From positions 1 through 44,685 of the forward strand of contig JAAYPO010000032.1 of assembly GCA_012519745.1 (NCBI GenBank): 44,685 bases of DNA, written 5' to 3'. The notes below the pieces were generated by a model. That model was not told the DNA's origin. It saw nothing but the letters and a program-made list of their open reading frames with translations, and searched no databases. This document shows positions 7,781 through 16,391 of the stretch, one piece after another. Numbering within the stretch: position 1 is the stretch's first letter; every line of letters starts with the position of its first letter. The stretch comes from Clostridiaceae bacterium (GTDB lineage Bacteria; Bacillota; Clostridia; Acetivibrionales; DTU013). Position numbers and translations under genes: made by a program.

Positions 7781-8647
7781 CAAATGTGGGAAAATCATGC
7801 GGACAAAGCTTTTTACGGCATGGTTCCCAATGATATATTCTATGATCCGAAACAAAGGGAAGAGCGCGAGCAGAAATATTTCAAAAACCAGCAGGCGGTT
7901 TTCCTGTCTCCTGTATTTGAGAGTAGAGTATGTACGCACGATTTTGCGGAGCTGTGCTGCCTTGCTTTCCAGGATCCCATACCTGTCTTCGAGTTCAAAG
8001 TATGCGGAAAGCTTGTCATAGGCCTCCCGCAGCTGAAGACTTCCGGCTGCTGTGGCAGGTCTGTCGAATATCCTGATCCCGGCGGTGCTTTGCTGCTCGA
8101 ATTTGATGATATGAGCCATAGTAGATGTATAGCGTCGTGTACCGCTGCTGAGGATCCCCTCCTGGAATCTGGAGATGTGACTGTCGGCTTCATCCAACAG
8201 CTTGCCGATATCCGACTCTTCCTTTGATAGTGCTGTAGCTTTTGCCAAAATCGCAGCGATGATATCCAGAAGATCATCGTTTACAGGATATGCCTCTGTA
8301 CTGTCCGGCCACAGGAACATGGTCTGCTGATCTGTTATCGTTATCGTATGGAGCTCCCTGAAAACAGCCAGCATCCTGTAATCGGGCTCACCGATGGTTT
8401 TACCGAGAGTTTCAAAGAAAATATCTGTTTCATCGATGTTGAAATCCTCAAAGACAATACATCCCATGCTGAATAGAAGGATCCTTTTGCGCTTCATATC
8501 ATACTTGAATATTTCAGCAAGCTGTTTGCCTCTGAGCACGATAAACCTGTCCCTGCTTTCGGGAGCCGGGAGGCCGAACAGTGAAGCGGTATTCCTCAGA
8601 TCGATCGAATCGTATGCCTTATAGCAAATAAAATGTTTTTTACCCAT
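7754..8647 (-). CDS. RMD1/DUF155 family membrane protein (second of a tandem pair)
   Basis: A 297-residue protein that looks like the RMD1/YagE (DUF155) family, whose best-known members are yeast Rmd1 and mitochondrial Rmd8/Mrx10-like proteins; the bacterial role is not known. The N-terminal half carries the family pattern of a basic strand followed by ILLFSMGCIVFEDF (about 54-67), and the middle is helical with acidic and basic stretches. A hydrophobic segment near the C-terminus (LVFEIFLLALFPLFRIIEYIIG, about 254-275) should anchor it in the membrane. The start follows GGGAGAG by about seven bases. It lies 42 bases after its paralogue, with shared motifs along the whole length, so the pair arose by duplication. 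Confidence 0.75.
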   Translation of the reverse strand: MGKKHFICYKAYDSIDLRNTASLFGLPAPESRDRFIVLRGKQLAEIFKYDMKRKRILLFSMGCIVFEDFNIDETDIFFETLGKTIGEPDYRMLAVFRELHTITITDQQTMFLWPDSTEAYPVNDDLLDIIAAILAKATALSKEESDIGKLLDEADSHISRFQEGILSSGTRRYTSTMAHIIKFEQQSTAGIRIFDRPATAAGSLQLREAYDKLSAYFELEDRYGILESKAAQLRKIVRTYSTLKYRRQENRLLVFEIFLLALFPLFRIIEYIIGNHAVKSFVRMIFPHLLQKFNIYY

Positions 8648-8689
8648 TGCAGATCTCTCCCGACCCCTCTAATGTGGCACAGAGCCATA

Positions 8690-9514
8690 CTAGAGAACAA
8701 GGTCCATAATCATAAGAATTACCTCAACGACGATCAAAAGAACGATTATCCATTCTACGAACAGCCCCCTGATAGAGTGGCTGATAGATGAAAATCCGCT
8801 TATGATATTGTTGAGGATATCGGCTTTTTTTGTCAGTATAGTGTATCTGTCATTTAACTCAAAGAAATCTGACATTTTTTCATAAAACAAAGAAGCGTCA
8901 CTGTTGCTCCAGGTGATATCGGGCTTGTCAAGTATCATTATATAGCTGACAGTATTGTATTGATGTCTCGTTACCCTGGCTGTGGTTCTTGCAAGCTCTC
9001 TGTTGCCCACATGAAGCTGGCCCTGTTCCAGCCGGTCGATCATAGTCTCCAGCTTGTCGAATATTTTGCCAAGCTCATATTCTGTTTTTTCCATGGCAAC
9101 GGATTTCGCAATGACTGTAGCAGCCAATTCGGTATAGAAGAATTCATACTTGGGGATAATGGCATGTGAGTCAGTGATCTCAAGGAAACCTTCGGGGTCT
9201 GAACGTATTTCGTACTCATCGCTGTACCTTTTCCAATTGTTCAGCTCGAGTTCCGGCTCGAACTCGCTGATATACCTCATGAGGTGGGGCATTTCGCTCT
9301 CAGGCACGTTGACAAGTACTATACAGCCGAAAGAAAATACGAATACTCTGCAGTTTTCATCATAATCCCTTCCAAGTATCTTTTGTAAAAGTCCTTTATG
9401 CAGTATGAGAGGTTCTTCCCAGGTGTATTTTTTTGGTATGCCGCAGCTGACAGCAATCTTGTTGAGATCTATCTCATTGAGCACTGCATAAGCCTTGAAT
9501 TCAAGATGCATCAT
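8690..9514 (-). CDS. RMD1/DUF155 family membrane protein (first of a tandem pair)
   Basis: Paralogue of the next gene downstream, 274 residues. It has the same layout: an N-terminal domain with the strand VFVFSFGCIVLVNV (compare ILLFSMGCIVFEDF in the partner), a helical middle containing ELGKIFDKLE...RLEQGQLHVGNRELA, and a C-terminal hydrophobic anchor (FVEWIIVLLIVVEVILMIMDLVL). GGAGG lies seven bases before the first of two adjacent ATG codons. Identity to the partner is low by eye, so the duplication is old. No partner gene in the window suggests a pathway. The 273 bases upstream (9515-9787) hold no gene; they contain a TATAAT at 9629-9624 on the minus strand without a clear -35 box. Confidence 0.75.
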   Translation of the reverse strand: MMHLEFKAYAVLNEIDLNKIAVSCGIPKKYTWEEPLILHKGLLQKILGRDYDENCRVFVFSFGCIVLVNVPESEMPHLMRYISEFEPELELNNWKRYSDEYEIRSDPEGFLEITDSHAIIPKYEFFYTELAATVIAKSVAMEKTEYELGKIFDKLETMIDRLEQGQLHVGNRELARTTARVTRHQYNTVSYIMILDKPDITWSNSDASLFYEKMSDFFELNDRYTILTKKADILNNIISGFSSISHSIRGLFVEWIIVLLIVVEVILMIMDLVL

Positions 9515-9787
9515 GTGTAACCTCCATCCATTTGACAGGGATCAGAACAAAGCCGATAGTCATCAGACTGCTTAGCCTGAATTTGTTTTCAATACAGCCG
9601 GTGTGATGTGCCATGAATTGTAAATATTATACCCGTAATTTGGTATGAATAAACGAACTGTATGTATCGGCATTGACGGATAACAAAATATATTTTGAAT
9701 TAATCAATACCGGGTAATAATAGTGTATAATAATGTAAATGAAACAGATCACATATTATTGGTTTTTATTACGATCGCGGGGGTGAG

Positions 9788-10663
9788 ATGAAGTTGAAAA
9801 TTCGCAAGGCCGTTATTCCTGCAGCCGGATTGGGCACCAGATTTCTGCCGGCCACCAAAGCTCAGCCTAAGGAAATGCTTCCTATAGTAGATAAGCCTAC
9901 CATCCAATACATTATCGAAGAAGCTGTCGCATCCGGCATCGAGGATATCCTGATAGTGACCGGACGCGGCAAGAGGGCCATCGAAGACCATTTCGACAAG
10001 TCCTACGAGCTGGAGGACATACTCAAAAGAAAAGGTGACGAAGAACTGCTTTCCCTTGTACAGGATGTATCAAATCTGGCCAATGTGAACTACATCAGAC
10101 AGAAGGAGCCCAAGGGTCTGGGACATGCAATATACTGCGCCCGTTCCTTCATAGACAACGAACCTTTTGCGGTACTGCTGGGAGACGATATCGTGGAGTC
10201 AGAGGTGCCGTGTCTCAAACAGATGATGAGTGTATATGAGCAATACAATACTACTATACTGGGGGTACAGCATGTCCCGGAAAGCGATGTTTCAAAGTAT
10301 GGTATAATCAAGGGCTCCGAGATAGGAGAGAGGATATTCAGGGTGGAGGATATGGTGGAGAAGCCTGAGCGTGATAAGGCCCCGTCCAATGTAGCCATAC
10401 TCGGCAGATATATAATCACACCTGAGATATTTACATTCCTTGAAAGGGCAACTCCGGGAAAAGGCGGGGAGATACAGCTGACGGATGCTCTGAAGGCACT
10501 GCTGTCATCCAGTTCGGTTTATGCATATGATTTCATTGGGAAGCGGTATGATGTGGGCAATAAGCAGGGCTTCCTGGAGGCGACGATAGAATTCGCCCTC
10601 AAGCGCAGCGAACTGAAGGATGAATTTACTGCATATCTGAAAAAAATAGTAAATACACTTTAA
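9788..10663 (+). CDS. galU: UTP-glucose-1-phosphate uridylyltransferase
   Basis: Makes UDP-glucose from UTP and glucose 1-phosphate, the precursor for glycans and glycolipids. The protein has 291 residues, typical for GalU. The nucleotide-binding signature [14 protein letters not shown] (about 11-24) followed by [11 protein letters not shown] is complete, as are GLGHAIYCA near 108 and the [12 protein letters not shown] segment. GGGGGTGAG lies just upstream of the ATG. It is a single-gene unit with a strong hairpin directly after it. UDP-glucose supply could serve the glycan island at 18-35 kb, but nothing in the sequence links them. Confidence 0.95.
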   Translation: MKLKIRKAVIPAAGLGTRFLPATKAQPKEMLPIVDKPTIQYIIEEAVASGIEDILIVTGRGKRAIEDHFDKSYELEDILKRKGDEELLSLVQDVSNLANVNYIRQKEPKGLGHAIYCARSFIDNEPFAVLLGDDIVESEVPCLKQMMSVYEQYNTTILGVQHVPESDVSKYGIIKGSEIGERIFRVEDMVEKPERDKAPSNVAILGRYIITPEIFTFLERATPGKGGEIQLTDALKALLSSSSVYAYDFIGKRYDVGNKQGFLEATIEFALKRSELKDEFTAYLKKIVNTL

Positions 10664-10707
10664 GATCCAAAATCATAATGAAATGAATAGCAGGACCGGT
10701 GTAATGC

Positions 10708-10744
10708 AAATAATACCTGTAAAAGAAATTACAGGTATTATTTT
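10708..10744 (+). terminator. strong hairpin terminator after galU
   Basis: A perfect 15-bp stem, AAATAATACCTGTAA (10708-10722) with its complement at 10729-10743, and a six-base loop. The T-rich 3' arm forms the tail. The hairpin ends one base before the ATG of the next open frame. Confidence 0.75.
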
Positions 10745-11209
10745 ATGCGAAAAGAAAAAGGCCGCAGCCTTCTGGTAATGCTGGCAATCATTTTCATAGT
10801 AATGTTCGTGGTGAATCTCACTGTATTGCGTATATGCTTTGACGTACGCTTATCCGACCTGCCGCCGCTTATTTTGGGGGACAGTCCTACCGAAGGGGAC
10901 AGTTCTACCGAAGGGGACAGTCCTGCCGGAGGGGACAGTCCTGCCGGAGGGGACAGTTCTGCCGAAGGGGCCAGTAGAATGCTCAATAAGATGAGCTTTG
11001 TTGATAAAGCACATCTGGGGATTATTCTTGCCAAGCTCAATAAAAGTGAATTGCAAAAGATCTACGATACTATAGATGATGGTGTCACTGATGAAGAAAT
11101 TCATGGCATTATGGAATATGTGGAAAATGTACTTGATAGGGCTGATATGGAGAAGCTCGAGGATATATTCAATAGAAACATACACTTGTACACAGCAATA
11201 AAGGAATGA
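10745..11209 (+). CDS. small membrane-anchored protein with six-residue repeats
   Basis: Not recognised. The 154-residue frame starts MRKEKGR, followed by one hydrophobic segment (about 9-30), so it is probably an N-terminally anchored protein with the rest outside the membrane. Residues 45-75 are five copies of a six-residue unit (GDSPTE, GDSSTE, GDSPAG, GDSPAG, GDSSAE) encoded by an 18-bp DNA repeat, which looks like a flexible spacer. The C-terminal 75 residues are charged and likely helical. No ribosome site is seen; the ATG abuts the galU terminator hairpin, so expression and start codon are unsure. Confidence 0.55.
   Translation: MRKEKGRSLLVMLAIIFIVMFVVNLTVLRICFDVRLSDLPPLILGDSPTEGDSSTEGDSPAGGDSPAGGDSSAEGASRMLNKMSFVDKAHLGIILAKLNKSELQKIYDTIDDGVTDEEIHGIMEYVENVLDRADMEKLEDIFNRNIHLYTAIKE
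10877..10975 (+). repeat. 18-bp tandem repeat inside the small membrane protein gene
   Basis: Five full copies of GGGGACAGTCCTACCGAA-like units (10877-10966) and a partial sixth. Copies differ at a few positions (C/T at base 10, A/G at base 13 and base 17). The unit is a multiple of three, so changes in copy number keep the frame. Confidence 0.9.
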
Positions 11210-11260
11210 AAAATCAACCATTGGTTGCAGCGGCAGTCTAACGATGTCCGATAATAAAGC

Positions 11261-11320
11261 AAAAGCGCAAATGGTATATACTTATTGAATTAGTAATAAG
11301 TATTATACGATTCGCGCCTT
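11261..11320. terminator. 60-bp imperfect palindrome between convergent genes
   Basis: AAAAGCGCAA (11261-11270) opens and TTCGCGCCTT (11311-11320) closes a long imperfect dyad whose inner arms are TACTTATT and AATAAGTA. It lies between the ends of the small repeat-protein gene and the phosphodiester glycosidase gene. On the minus strand it is followed by TTTTGCTTTATT, so it most likely terminates the glycosidase transcript and possibly both. Confidence 0.5.
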
Positions 11321-11346
11321 GTTCAAAGAAACTGCAAAAAGCCTGA

Positions 11347-14265
11347 TTAAGAATCTATGGGTTTGTAAACATACGTTACGGAGTTGCCCTTGACCGTTAC
11401 CAGCACATACTGTGCATTGCTGGTGTTCTTCGAGGTCAATCCCGACACTGCATAGCCCGCAGTTTCAAAGTACCTTACTCCATTTTCGACAGTACATTCA
11501 TTTGCACTTCCATTATAGAAGACGCATACGTTCCTCAGTGTGCTGTACCTGTAATCCTTAAGGGTCTTCTTGAACAGCTCAAGCTCAAGTTTGTCTGTGA
11601 AGGAGTCAAGTGAAGTATCCATAAAGATAAATACGTTTTTCCCCTTGAAGGATTCAAGATCTTTCAAAAGCTTGTCCCACTGGTCGGGGTCGCTGAGTCT
11701 GAGACCTTTTTTTCTTGTATCCAGCTTTATGAATCTGCTGTTGCTATAGTCAGTGACTGAGTATTTGTAATCAACAGCCTTTGTGCTCTTGAGATCCACT
11801 GTGTGTGTTGCCACCACAGGCTTCTTCTTGACCTGGCTGGTTATCGACTCGTGGGAGCCGCTGCCAACTACAGCGCCGACCTCCAGATATTTTGTAACCT
11901 TGTCCGCAAACAGCTTGACCAGCTTCTTTTCGATATCATTTGCCGGAGCGGCGGACTGTCCCATGACACCAAAGCGGAAGGAGTCGGAGGTTGCTTTCTT
12001 AAAGCTTACAGCAACATTCTGCTCATCCTTGAAGGGTGTATCCTCAGGGATCTCTATGCCATCCAATGTTGGATAACCGCTGACTGTCAGAGTCAGATCA
12101 TCGAGGTACAGGCAGCCTGCGTCCTGGTCGGGGTTCGTCTGGACGATGTATATCCTGGCTAATTGGGCAGGCATTTTTATATGCTCGACAGATGCATCCA
12201 CATATTTCCAACCGGTCCAATCCATCGGTTTTGCCAGATCTACCACCTGCTTTTTGCCGTCTGCATCCACAAGCTCAGCCCGAAGCCAGCTTGAATTCTC
12301 ATGATCGTTGTGGACCTGCAGGCCTATCCTGGAAATACCCTTTTCGATCTGAAGCCCTCCGTCAGGGAGCACATAATATGCGGCTCGTGTTACATCCGTA
12401 TTTGTACTGAAATTGTACTCCAGCTTGCCGGAGTTCATGCCTGATGTCTTTTGCTCGTTGGATATATTGTAATAGCCTTCAATGGTAATAGGGTATGACT
12501 GGAATGAACCCTTGAGCTCCTCGAAATCGTCAACTACCTTCGATATGTCGGAGGATATGGAGATACTGCAATAGGAATGGGCATCTCCAAAGTATGCATC
12601 TATATAGCCTGCTCCTCTTTTTTCAGCAGTAAATACACCGTCTTTAACGGTACCCAGCTCGTTTGTGACCACCCATTTCAAATCGTTTGGTTCAATTGAT
12701 GCCACATAGCCTCTTGGGTTTATGCCTGTGACTGTGAAGGCTTTTGATTTTCCAACGGGCAGTTTCAATTCCGAACTGCTTATCTGTATCGCTACAGGTC
12801 TTGACAGTACGCTGATGCTCTTTGTGGCGGTGATCTTGCCGATGCTGGCCTTTACCACACCTTCACCGTATGTACTTGGGCGGAACACATTGCCCTCAAA
12901 CTCTCCCTTTACTCCTGACACACTCCATTTAATTGCTGTGGGATCGACATCCACCGGATTGTTGAATTTGTCATAGCCCTTGACTGTGAACACCCGGGTG
13001 GCATTTGTAAACATATATCTGTCATTGGTTTCAATTATCAGACCAGCCAGTTCTGATTTCGGCGCTGATGTGAATACTCCCAGGCCGTTGATCACTGACC
13101 TGGTGACCCCGTCAGAGGGATTGTTCATAACCTTTACGCCGGTTTCTCCAACGGGTCTTGCAACCATTGTAGTTGAACCGCCGCCGTCCATGTTCACAGC
13201 ATTGTACGCTCCGATACTCTGCATGAACAGCGCCATGTCCTTCAAAGTCAGACCAATGCTCGCAGTTTGTCTGCCGTCTACTGTTACTAGAAAAAGCTTC
13301 TTGCCGTCCTTTGAGAAACCAAGAGCGGTTTTGGGACTCCTGACTACAATGTCAGAAGCAGCGAATGAAAACTTTTCCGGAATAATGCCGTTTTCAACCA
13401 GAATAGCGCTCCCCGATATGGACATTTTAATATCCTTCCAGTCGGGAGCTGAAACGATACTCATTGAAACCCTATCGCCCAGGGTAAAGGCGCTTTTTAG
13501 ATTGTTTGCCCTTGTACCCCTTGCCACGACTACAAAGCCGTTTTCAGGTATTGCCACAGCAGGAGCGCCGGTTATTTGATGGGTCACTATGCCGTTGTCC
13601 ACTACCATCTGGAAAAGGTCGGGCATTTCATCAGTCGCGCCCACAGATGTTTTTCCCCATTTGGCATCGTAAACATATATTTCGGTATATTTATTGCCGC
13701 TAGCTTTGTTGTAGTGCTGGAAAGGGACTGATGCACCGCCTTCGGAGACCAGAGTCATGTCTGCCTTCCAAAAGCCCAGCAGTAACTGGTTGTCGTTTGT
13801 GACGGACAGTGATGACATTGAGTTGCTGTATCTATTTATGTTATCGGAGGCGCACTGTATATCCGAGGATTGCACTATCACTCCCACAGGATAACCAACG
13901 CCTGTGCCTGCAGGAGTGAAGAAGCTTCCATTTACTGCAGCCACGGCTCCGCTTTGTTCAGCGAGCTTCTTGGTAGAAGCCCGCTTGGAGAAGGATTCGA
14001 TATTTGTTAACGTGTCAACGCTCAAGTATTTATTGGACAAATCCACAGTCAATATATGGAAATTGTACCAACCATCTTTTGTAAACCTGATGAGATTTTC
14101 AAGCGTGACACCCTGGGTAACTGTCTGAGTGTTCCTTTGCTCATGTATAACGTTTGCAGCGGTCGGGTCGGCTGCATATACATCAGAAGATATGACCGGC
14201 ATCAGCAGAATAGCTGCAGATAAGGCGACAGCCATATATTTGCTTTTTCCTTTGTTTTTAAACAT
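11347..14265 (-). CDS. secreted phosphodiester glycosidase-type multidomain protein
   Basis: A 972-residue exported protein. Residues 1-31 are a signal peptide ending in YAA. Residues 50-400 are a NAGPA-type phosphodiester glycosidase domain, the family of the uncovering enzyme that cleaves sugar phosphodiesters; its signatures VNGSFF (111-116) and NMDGGGST (358-365) are intact. Residues about 405-570 look like two bacterial Ig-like domains. Residues about 580-735 resemble a galactose-binding or carbohydrate-binding beta-sandwich. The last 220 residues read like a calcineurin-type phosphoesterase that has lost its metal ligands (FGVMGQS where a D-x-H is expected, FIFMDTS where an HTP is expected). 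GGAGGT precedes the ATG. It lies 75 bases after ttcA. No SLH or sortase signal is seen. A cell-surface role on phosphoglycans is inference. Confidence 0.82.
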   Translation of the reverse strand: MFKNKGKSKYMAVALSAAILLMPVISSDVYAADPTAANVIHEQRNTQTVTQGVTLENLIRFTKDGWYNFHILTVDLSNKYLSVDTLTNIESFSKRASTKKLAEQSGAVAAVNGSFFTPAGTGVGYPVGVIVQSSDIQCASDNINRYSNSMSSLSVTNDNQLLLGFWKADMTLVSEGGASVPFQHYNKASGNKYTEIYVYDAKWGKTSVGATDEMPDLFQMVVDNGIVTHQITGAPAVAIPENGFVVVARGTRANNLKSAFTLGDRVSMSIVSAPDWKDIKMSISGSAILVENGIIPEKFSFAASDIVVRSPKTALGFSKDGKKLFLVTVDGRQTASIGLTLKDMALFMQSIGAYNAVNMDGGGSTTMVARPVGETGVKVMNNPSDGVTRSVINGLGVFTSAPKSELAGLIIETNDRYMFTNATRVFTVKGYDKFNNPVDVDPTAIKWSVSGVKGEFEGNVFRPSTYGEGVVKASIGKITATKSISVLSRPVAIQISSSELKLPVGKSKAFTVTGINPRGYVASIEPNDLKWVVTNELGTVKDGVFTAEKRGAGYIDAYFGDAHSYCSISISSDISKVVDDFEELKGSFQSYPITIEGYYNISNEQKTSGMNSGKLEYNFSTNTDVTRAAYYVLPDGGLQIEKGISRIGLQVHNDHENSSWLRAELVDADGKKQVVDLAKPMDWTGWKYVDASVEHIKMPAQLARIYIVQTNPDQDAGCLYLDDLTLTVSGYPTLDGIEIPEDTPFKDEQNVAVSFKKATSDSFRFGVMGQSAAPANDIEKKLVKLFADKVTKYLEVGAVVGSGSHESITSQVKKKPVVATHTVDLKSTKAVDYKYSVTDYSNSRFIKLDTRKKGLRLSDPDQWDKLLKDLESFKGKNVFIFMDTSLDSFTDKLELELFKKTLKDYRYSTLRNVCVFYNGSANECTVENGVRYFETAGYAVSGLTSKNTSNAQYVLVTVKGNSVTYVYKPIDS

Positions 14266-14340
14266 TTTGACCTCCGTTACTCATGTCTGTTATTGGTACC
14301 GGTCATTCATGCCGGCAGTCAGCTTGCATTATTCCGGGCT

Positions 14341-15060
14341 TCATCCGTGCCAGCCATCCAGGCCGGAACGTTTTATGGCACCGAATATGTTGCTTTTTAT
14401 ATCCCTTTTATCTGAGGACAGTTCCGTAAGCAGTTCTTTTATGTATTGCCTTTTTGTATGTCCGTTAGCAGTACAGGGATTATGGACTATCTGTATGTTG
14501 TTTGTCTTTATGAAAGCCTTGATCTGCTTCTCCTCCACATATATCAGCGGCCTGATGACATATATGTCTTTCCTGTCCAGATATGTGACCGGAGAAAACG
14601 AGTGGATGCGGCCTTCATAAAAGGTGCTTAAAAGCAGCGTTTCAATGACATCATCGCGGTTATGGGCCAGTGCTACCTTGTTGCAGCCGTGCTTCAGCGC
14701 TGTGTTGTTCAGCGCGCCCCGCCTGAGATTTGCACAGAGAGAGCAGGGGTTTTGCTCCTGTCTTGCCTCAAAAACGACCTTTCCTATGTATGTATCTTCG
14801 ATTATGTGCTCAACACCGATTTCCCTGCATAGATCACTGACCGGTGAAAAGTCCGGCTCGCCGATCCCCATTGCCAGTGTTATCGCCTTGAGCTCGAATC
14901 GGACGGGGTAGAAGTCCATCAGCTTTCTCAAAGCGACCAGCAATGTCAGGGAATCCTTGCCGCCTGAAACTCCGACTGCTATTTGGTCGCCCTCCCGGAT
15001 CATGTCGTAATCCTGGATCGCCTTTCTTGTCTGCCCCAGTATTCTTTTATCATGTATCAC
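14341..15060 (-). CDS. TtcA-type tRNA 2-thiocytidine synthetase family protein
   Basis: An adenylating tRNA sulfurtransferase of the TtcA/TilS family, 239 residues. The PP-loop SGGKDS (about 30-35) binds ATP. A CxxC pair (CSLC, near 111-114) and a later Cys in NPCTANGHTKR match the Fe-S/persulfide cysteines of TtcA, which makes s2C32 in tRNA. The segment ALAHNRDDVIETLLL is the family's second signature. It is shorter than E. coli TtcA, as usual for the Firmicutes branch, so the exact tRNA target is not certain. It could share a transcript with the downstream glycosidase gene. Confidence 0.85.
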   Translation of the reverse strand: MIHDKRILGQTRKAIQDYDMIREGDQIAVGVSGGKDSLTLLVALRKLMDFYPVRFELKAITLAMGIGEPDFSPVSDLCREIGVEHIIEDTYIGKVVFEARQEQNPCSLCANLRRGALNNTALKHGCNKVALAHNRDDVIETLLLSTFYEGRIHSFSPVTYLDRKDIYVIRPLIYVEEKQIKAFIKTNNIQIVHNPCTANGHTKRQYIKELLTELSSDKRDIKSNIFGAIKRSGLDGWHG

Positions 15061-15174
15061 TGTTTACCTGCTCTGATCATATAAATTTTCTATTCTGTCT
15101 GTTTGAGATACCAATTTCTTGATACCGGGAAATATCCTAACTGTAAGAAATAAGTCTTCTTAACCTATAATTCA

Positions 15175-15203
15175 ATTATAAGGCACGCGGACAGGGGTAG
15201 CAA
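15175..15203 (-). promoter_or_regulatory. probable promoter of ttcA-like gene
   Basis: Minus-strand TTGCTA (15203-15198), a 17-base spacer and a perfect TATAAT (15180-15175), about 115 bases before the start codon. The -10 box is part of a short palindrome (TATAATT-C-AATTATA on the plus strand). Confidence 0.45.
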
Positions 15204-15283
15204 GTTATTATACTGTTACAAAAGTCTTTCAAAACGGTTAAAATGGTTGTCGATCTCATGTCGATTTTGGCAGCACATACCCA

Positions 15284-15312
15284 TTGATTAATTGCCGGGT
15301 ATGTAGTAGAAT
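15284..15312 (+). promoter_or_regulatory. promoter of tRNA-Pro
   Basis: TTGATT (15284-15289), a 17-base spacer and TAGAAT (15307-15312), placing the transcript start about 20 bases before the tRNA. Confidence 0.6.
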
Positions 15313-15339
15313 ATACTTTGCATCTGTAAAATCGAATAC

Positions 15340-15415
15340 CGGGGTGTAGCGCAGCTGGTAGCGCGCTTGGTTTGGGACCAAGATGCCGCAGGTTCGAATC
15401 CTGTCACTCCGACCA
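15340..15415 (+). tRNA. tRNA-Pro (anticodon UGG)
   Basis: The 76-base sequence folds as a cloverleaf. The acceptor stem CGGGGTG pairs with CACTCCG (one G-U). The anticodon stem is CTTGG/CCAAG with loop TTTGGGA, giving anticodon TGG. The T arm contains GGTTCGAATCC, and the 3' CCA is encoded. It is a lone tRNA followed by its own terminator. No integrase or repeated tRNA end is found nearby. Confidence 0.96.
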
Positions 15416-15449
15416 GGGGTTCCAAGTTATATCGGAACCCTTTTTTTAT
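15416..15449 (+). terminator. terminator of tRNA-Pro
   Basis: GGGTTCC and GGAACCC form a 7-bp stem, followed by seven T, directly after the tRNA CCA end. Confidence 0.85.
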
Positions 15450-15521
15450 ACTATTTATACCTTATACATGAATTGATAAAAAGGAGCCATTGCCGGCTTA
15501 AATTATCTGATATTGCCTGAT

Positions 15522-16298
15522 TCAATTGTCTTTAACCATCGCCTTTATACCACATCCCATAAGAATCTTTACCATTTTCCCTGTCAGACGCCTTACTGGA
15601 TGGCCATCGAAGTTAAAGAAGTAGAGCTCCCTTCGCTGATAATAGGCATAATCTGCCGGGCAATGCAACCGATAGGATTTAAAAGCAGTCATGATTTTAA
15701 AGGAGCTGAAATAAGCCCAGTCCGGTAAGCCGGGCAATCTTCGTGTTGATTTGTGCATTGCACGGCTGAAGGCCGCGGATACTCTCCTGAGCTGCTTTTC
15801 ATTACGTCTGTCAATGATCGGGATGGGAACCGGAGAGCAGGTGATCCCCAGTTTATGTACCGATTTGCAGCCTGCTGATAATATAGCCAGCTGATTCAGT
15901 GTCTCTTTCAGTCCCATCATGCCTCCCACTGTGGATACTGCCATGAAAGACTTGTCAAAAAAGCACGGTCTGTGAAGTGTATAGGCAAAACGATCGATGA
16001 AATTTTTCATGAGCGCCGGGACCCCCATTGCATATGTAGGTGCCGCAAGGATAATGCCGTCAGCTTCTGCCATTTTCCGTGCAATAAAAGTAAAATCGTC
16101 CTTCAGCGGACATGACTCCTCACCTCTGGCAAAGCATGAAAAGCAGCCTCTGCATATCTGCAGGTCCATATCCGCCAGACGCAGGATCTCAAAGTCCAGT
16201 TCCTTATCTGCTGCCAGCAGCTGCTCTCTGATCCTTTCTACCACTTGCATTGTGTTGCCTTTCTTTCTGGGGCTTCCAATAATGGCCAATACTTTCAT
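15522..16298 (-). CDS. NADPH-dependent FMN reductase / flavodoxin-fold protein
   Basis: A 258-residue flavoprotein of the NAD(P)H-dependent oxidoreductase (flavodoxin-like) group. The N-terminus MKVLAIIGSPRKKGNT is the FMN phosphate loop. A compact cysteine cluster follows (CRGCFSCFARGEESC, about 49-63), as in iron-sulfur flavoproteins and their relatives. PTYAMGVPALMKNFIDR is the second flavin-contact segment. The C-terminal 75 residues are basic and aromatic and are not part of the core fold. The start at 16298 is preferred over the one three codons upstream because AAAGGA is then about ten bases away. It is transcribed alone from a good promoter with an operator-like palindrome. Electron donor and substrate are unknown. 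Confidence 0.85.
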   Translation of the reverse strand: MKVLAIIGSPRKKGNTMQVVERIREQLLAADKELDFEILRLADMDLQICRGCFSCFARGEESCPLKDDFTFIARKMAEADGIILAAPTYAMGVPALMKNFIDRFAYTLHRPCFFDKSFMAVSTVGGMMGLKETLNQLAILSAGCKSVHKLGITCSPVPIPIIDRRNEKQLRRVSAAFSRAMHKSTRRLPGLPDWAYFSSFKIMTAFKSYRLHCPADYAYYQRRELYFFNFDGHPVRRLTGKMVKILMGCGIKAMVKDN

Positions 16299-16369
16299 AT
16301 GTGACATTTCCTTTACTTCTTAATAATTGATGTGCAAAGAAGGTGTTATGCTGTTAAATTGTGCTCAAA

Positions 16370-16387
16370 ATGTAAAAATGTTTACAT
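16370..16387. promoter_or_regulatory. 18-bp palindrome at the flavoprotein transcription start, Rex-like operator
   Basis: ATGTAAA (16370-16376) and TTTACAT (16381-16387) are perfect 7-bp arms with a 4-base spacer. The site overlaps the expected start point of the flavoprotein transcript. Arm and spacer lengths equal those of the redox-sensor Rex site (TTGTGAA-N4-TTCACAA), with five of seven arm bases matching. Control by Rex or another repressor is inference. Confidence 0.5.
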
Positions 16388-16391
16388 GGGC

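Noticed and set aside
10877-10975. Regular repeat considered as a CRISPR array
   Set aside because: Units are directly adjacent without spacers, are 18 bp long and lie in a reading frame encoding GDS-type hexapeptides.
12980-13579. 199-codon open frame on the plus strand
   Set aside because: It is antisense to the glycosidase domain containing NMDGGGST; low-complexity shadow.
15340-15415. tRNA-Pro as an integration site for the downstream island
   Set aside because: No repeat of the tRNA 3' end and no integrase or transposase gene was seen in the window, and ordinary genes separate it from the island.
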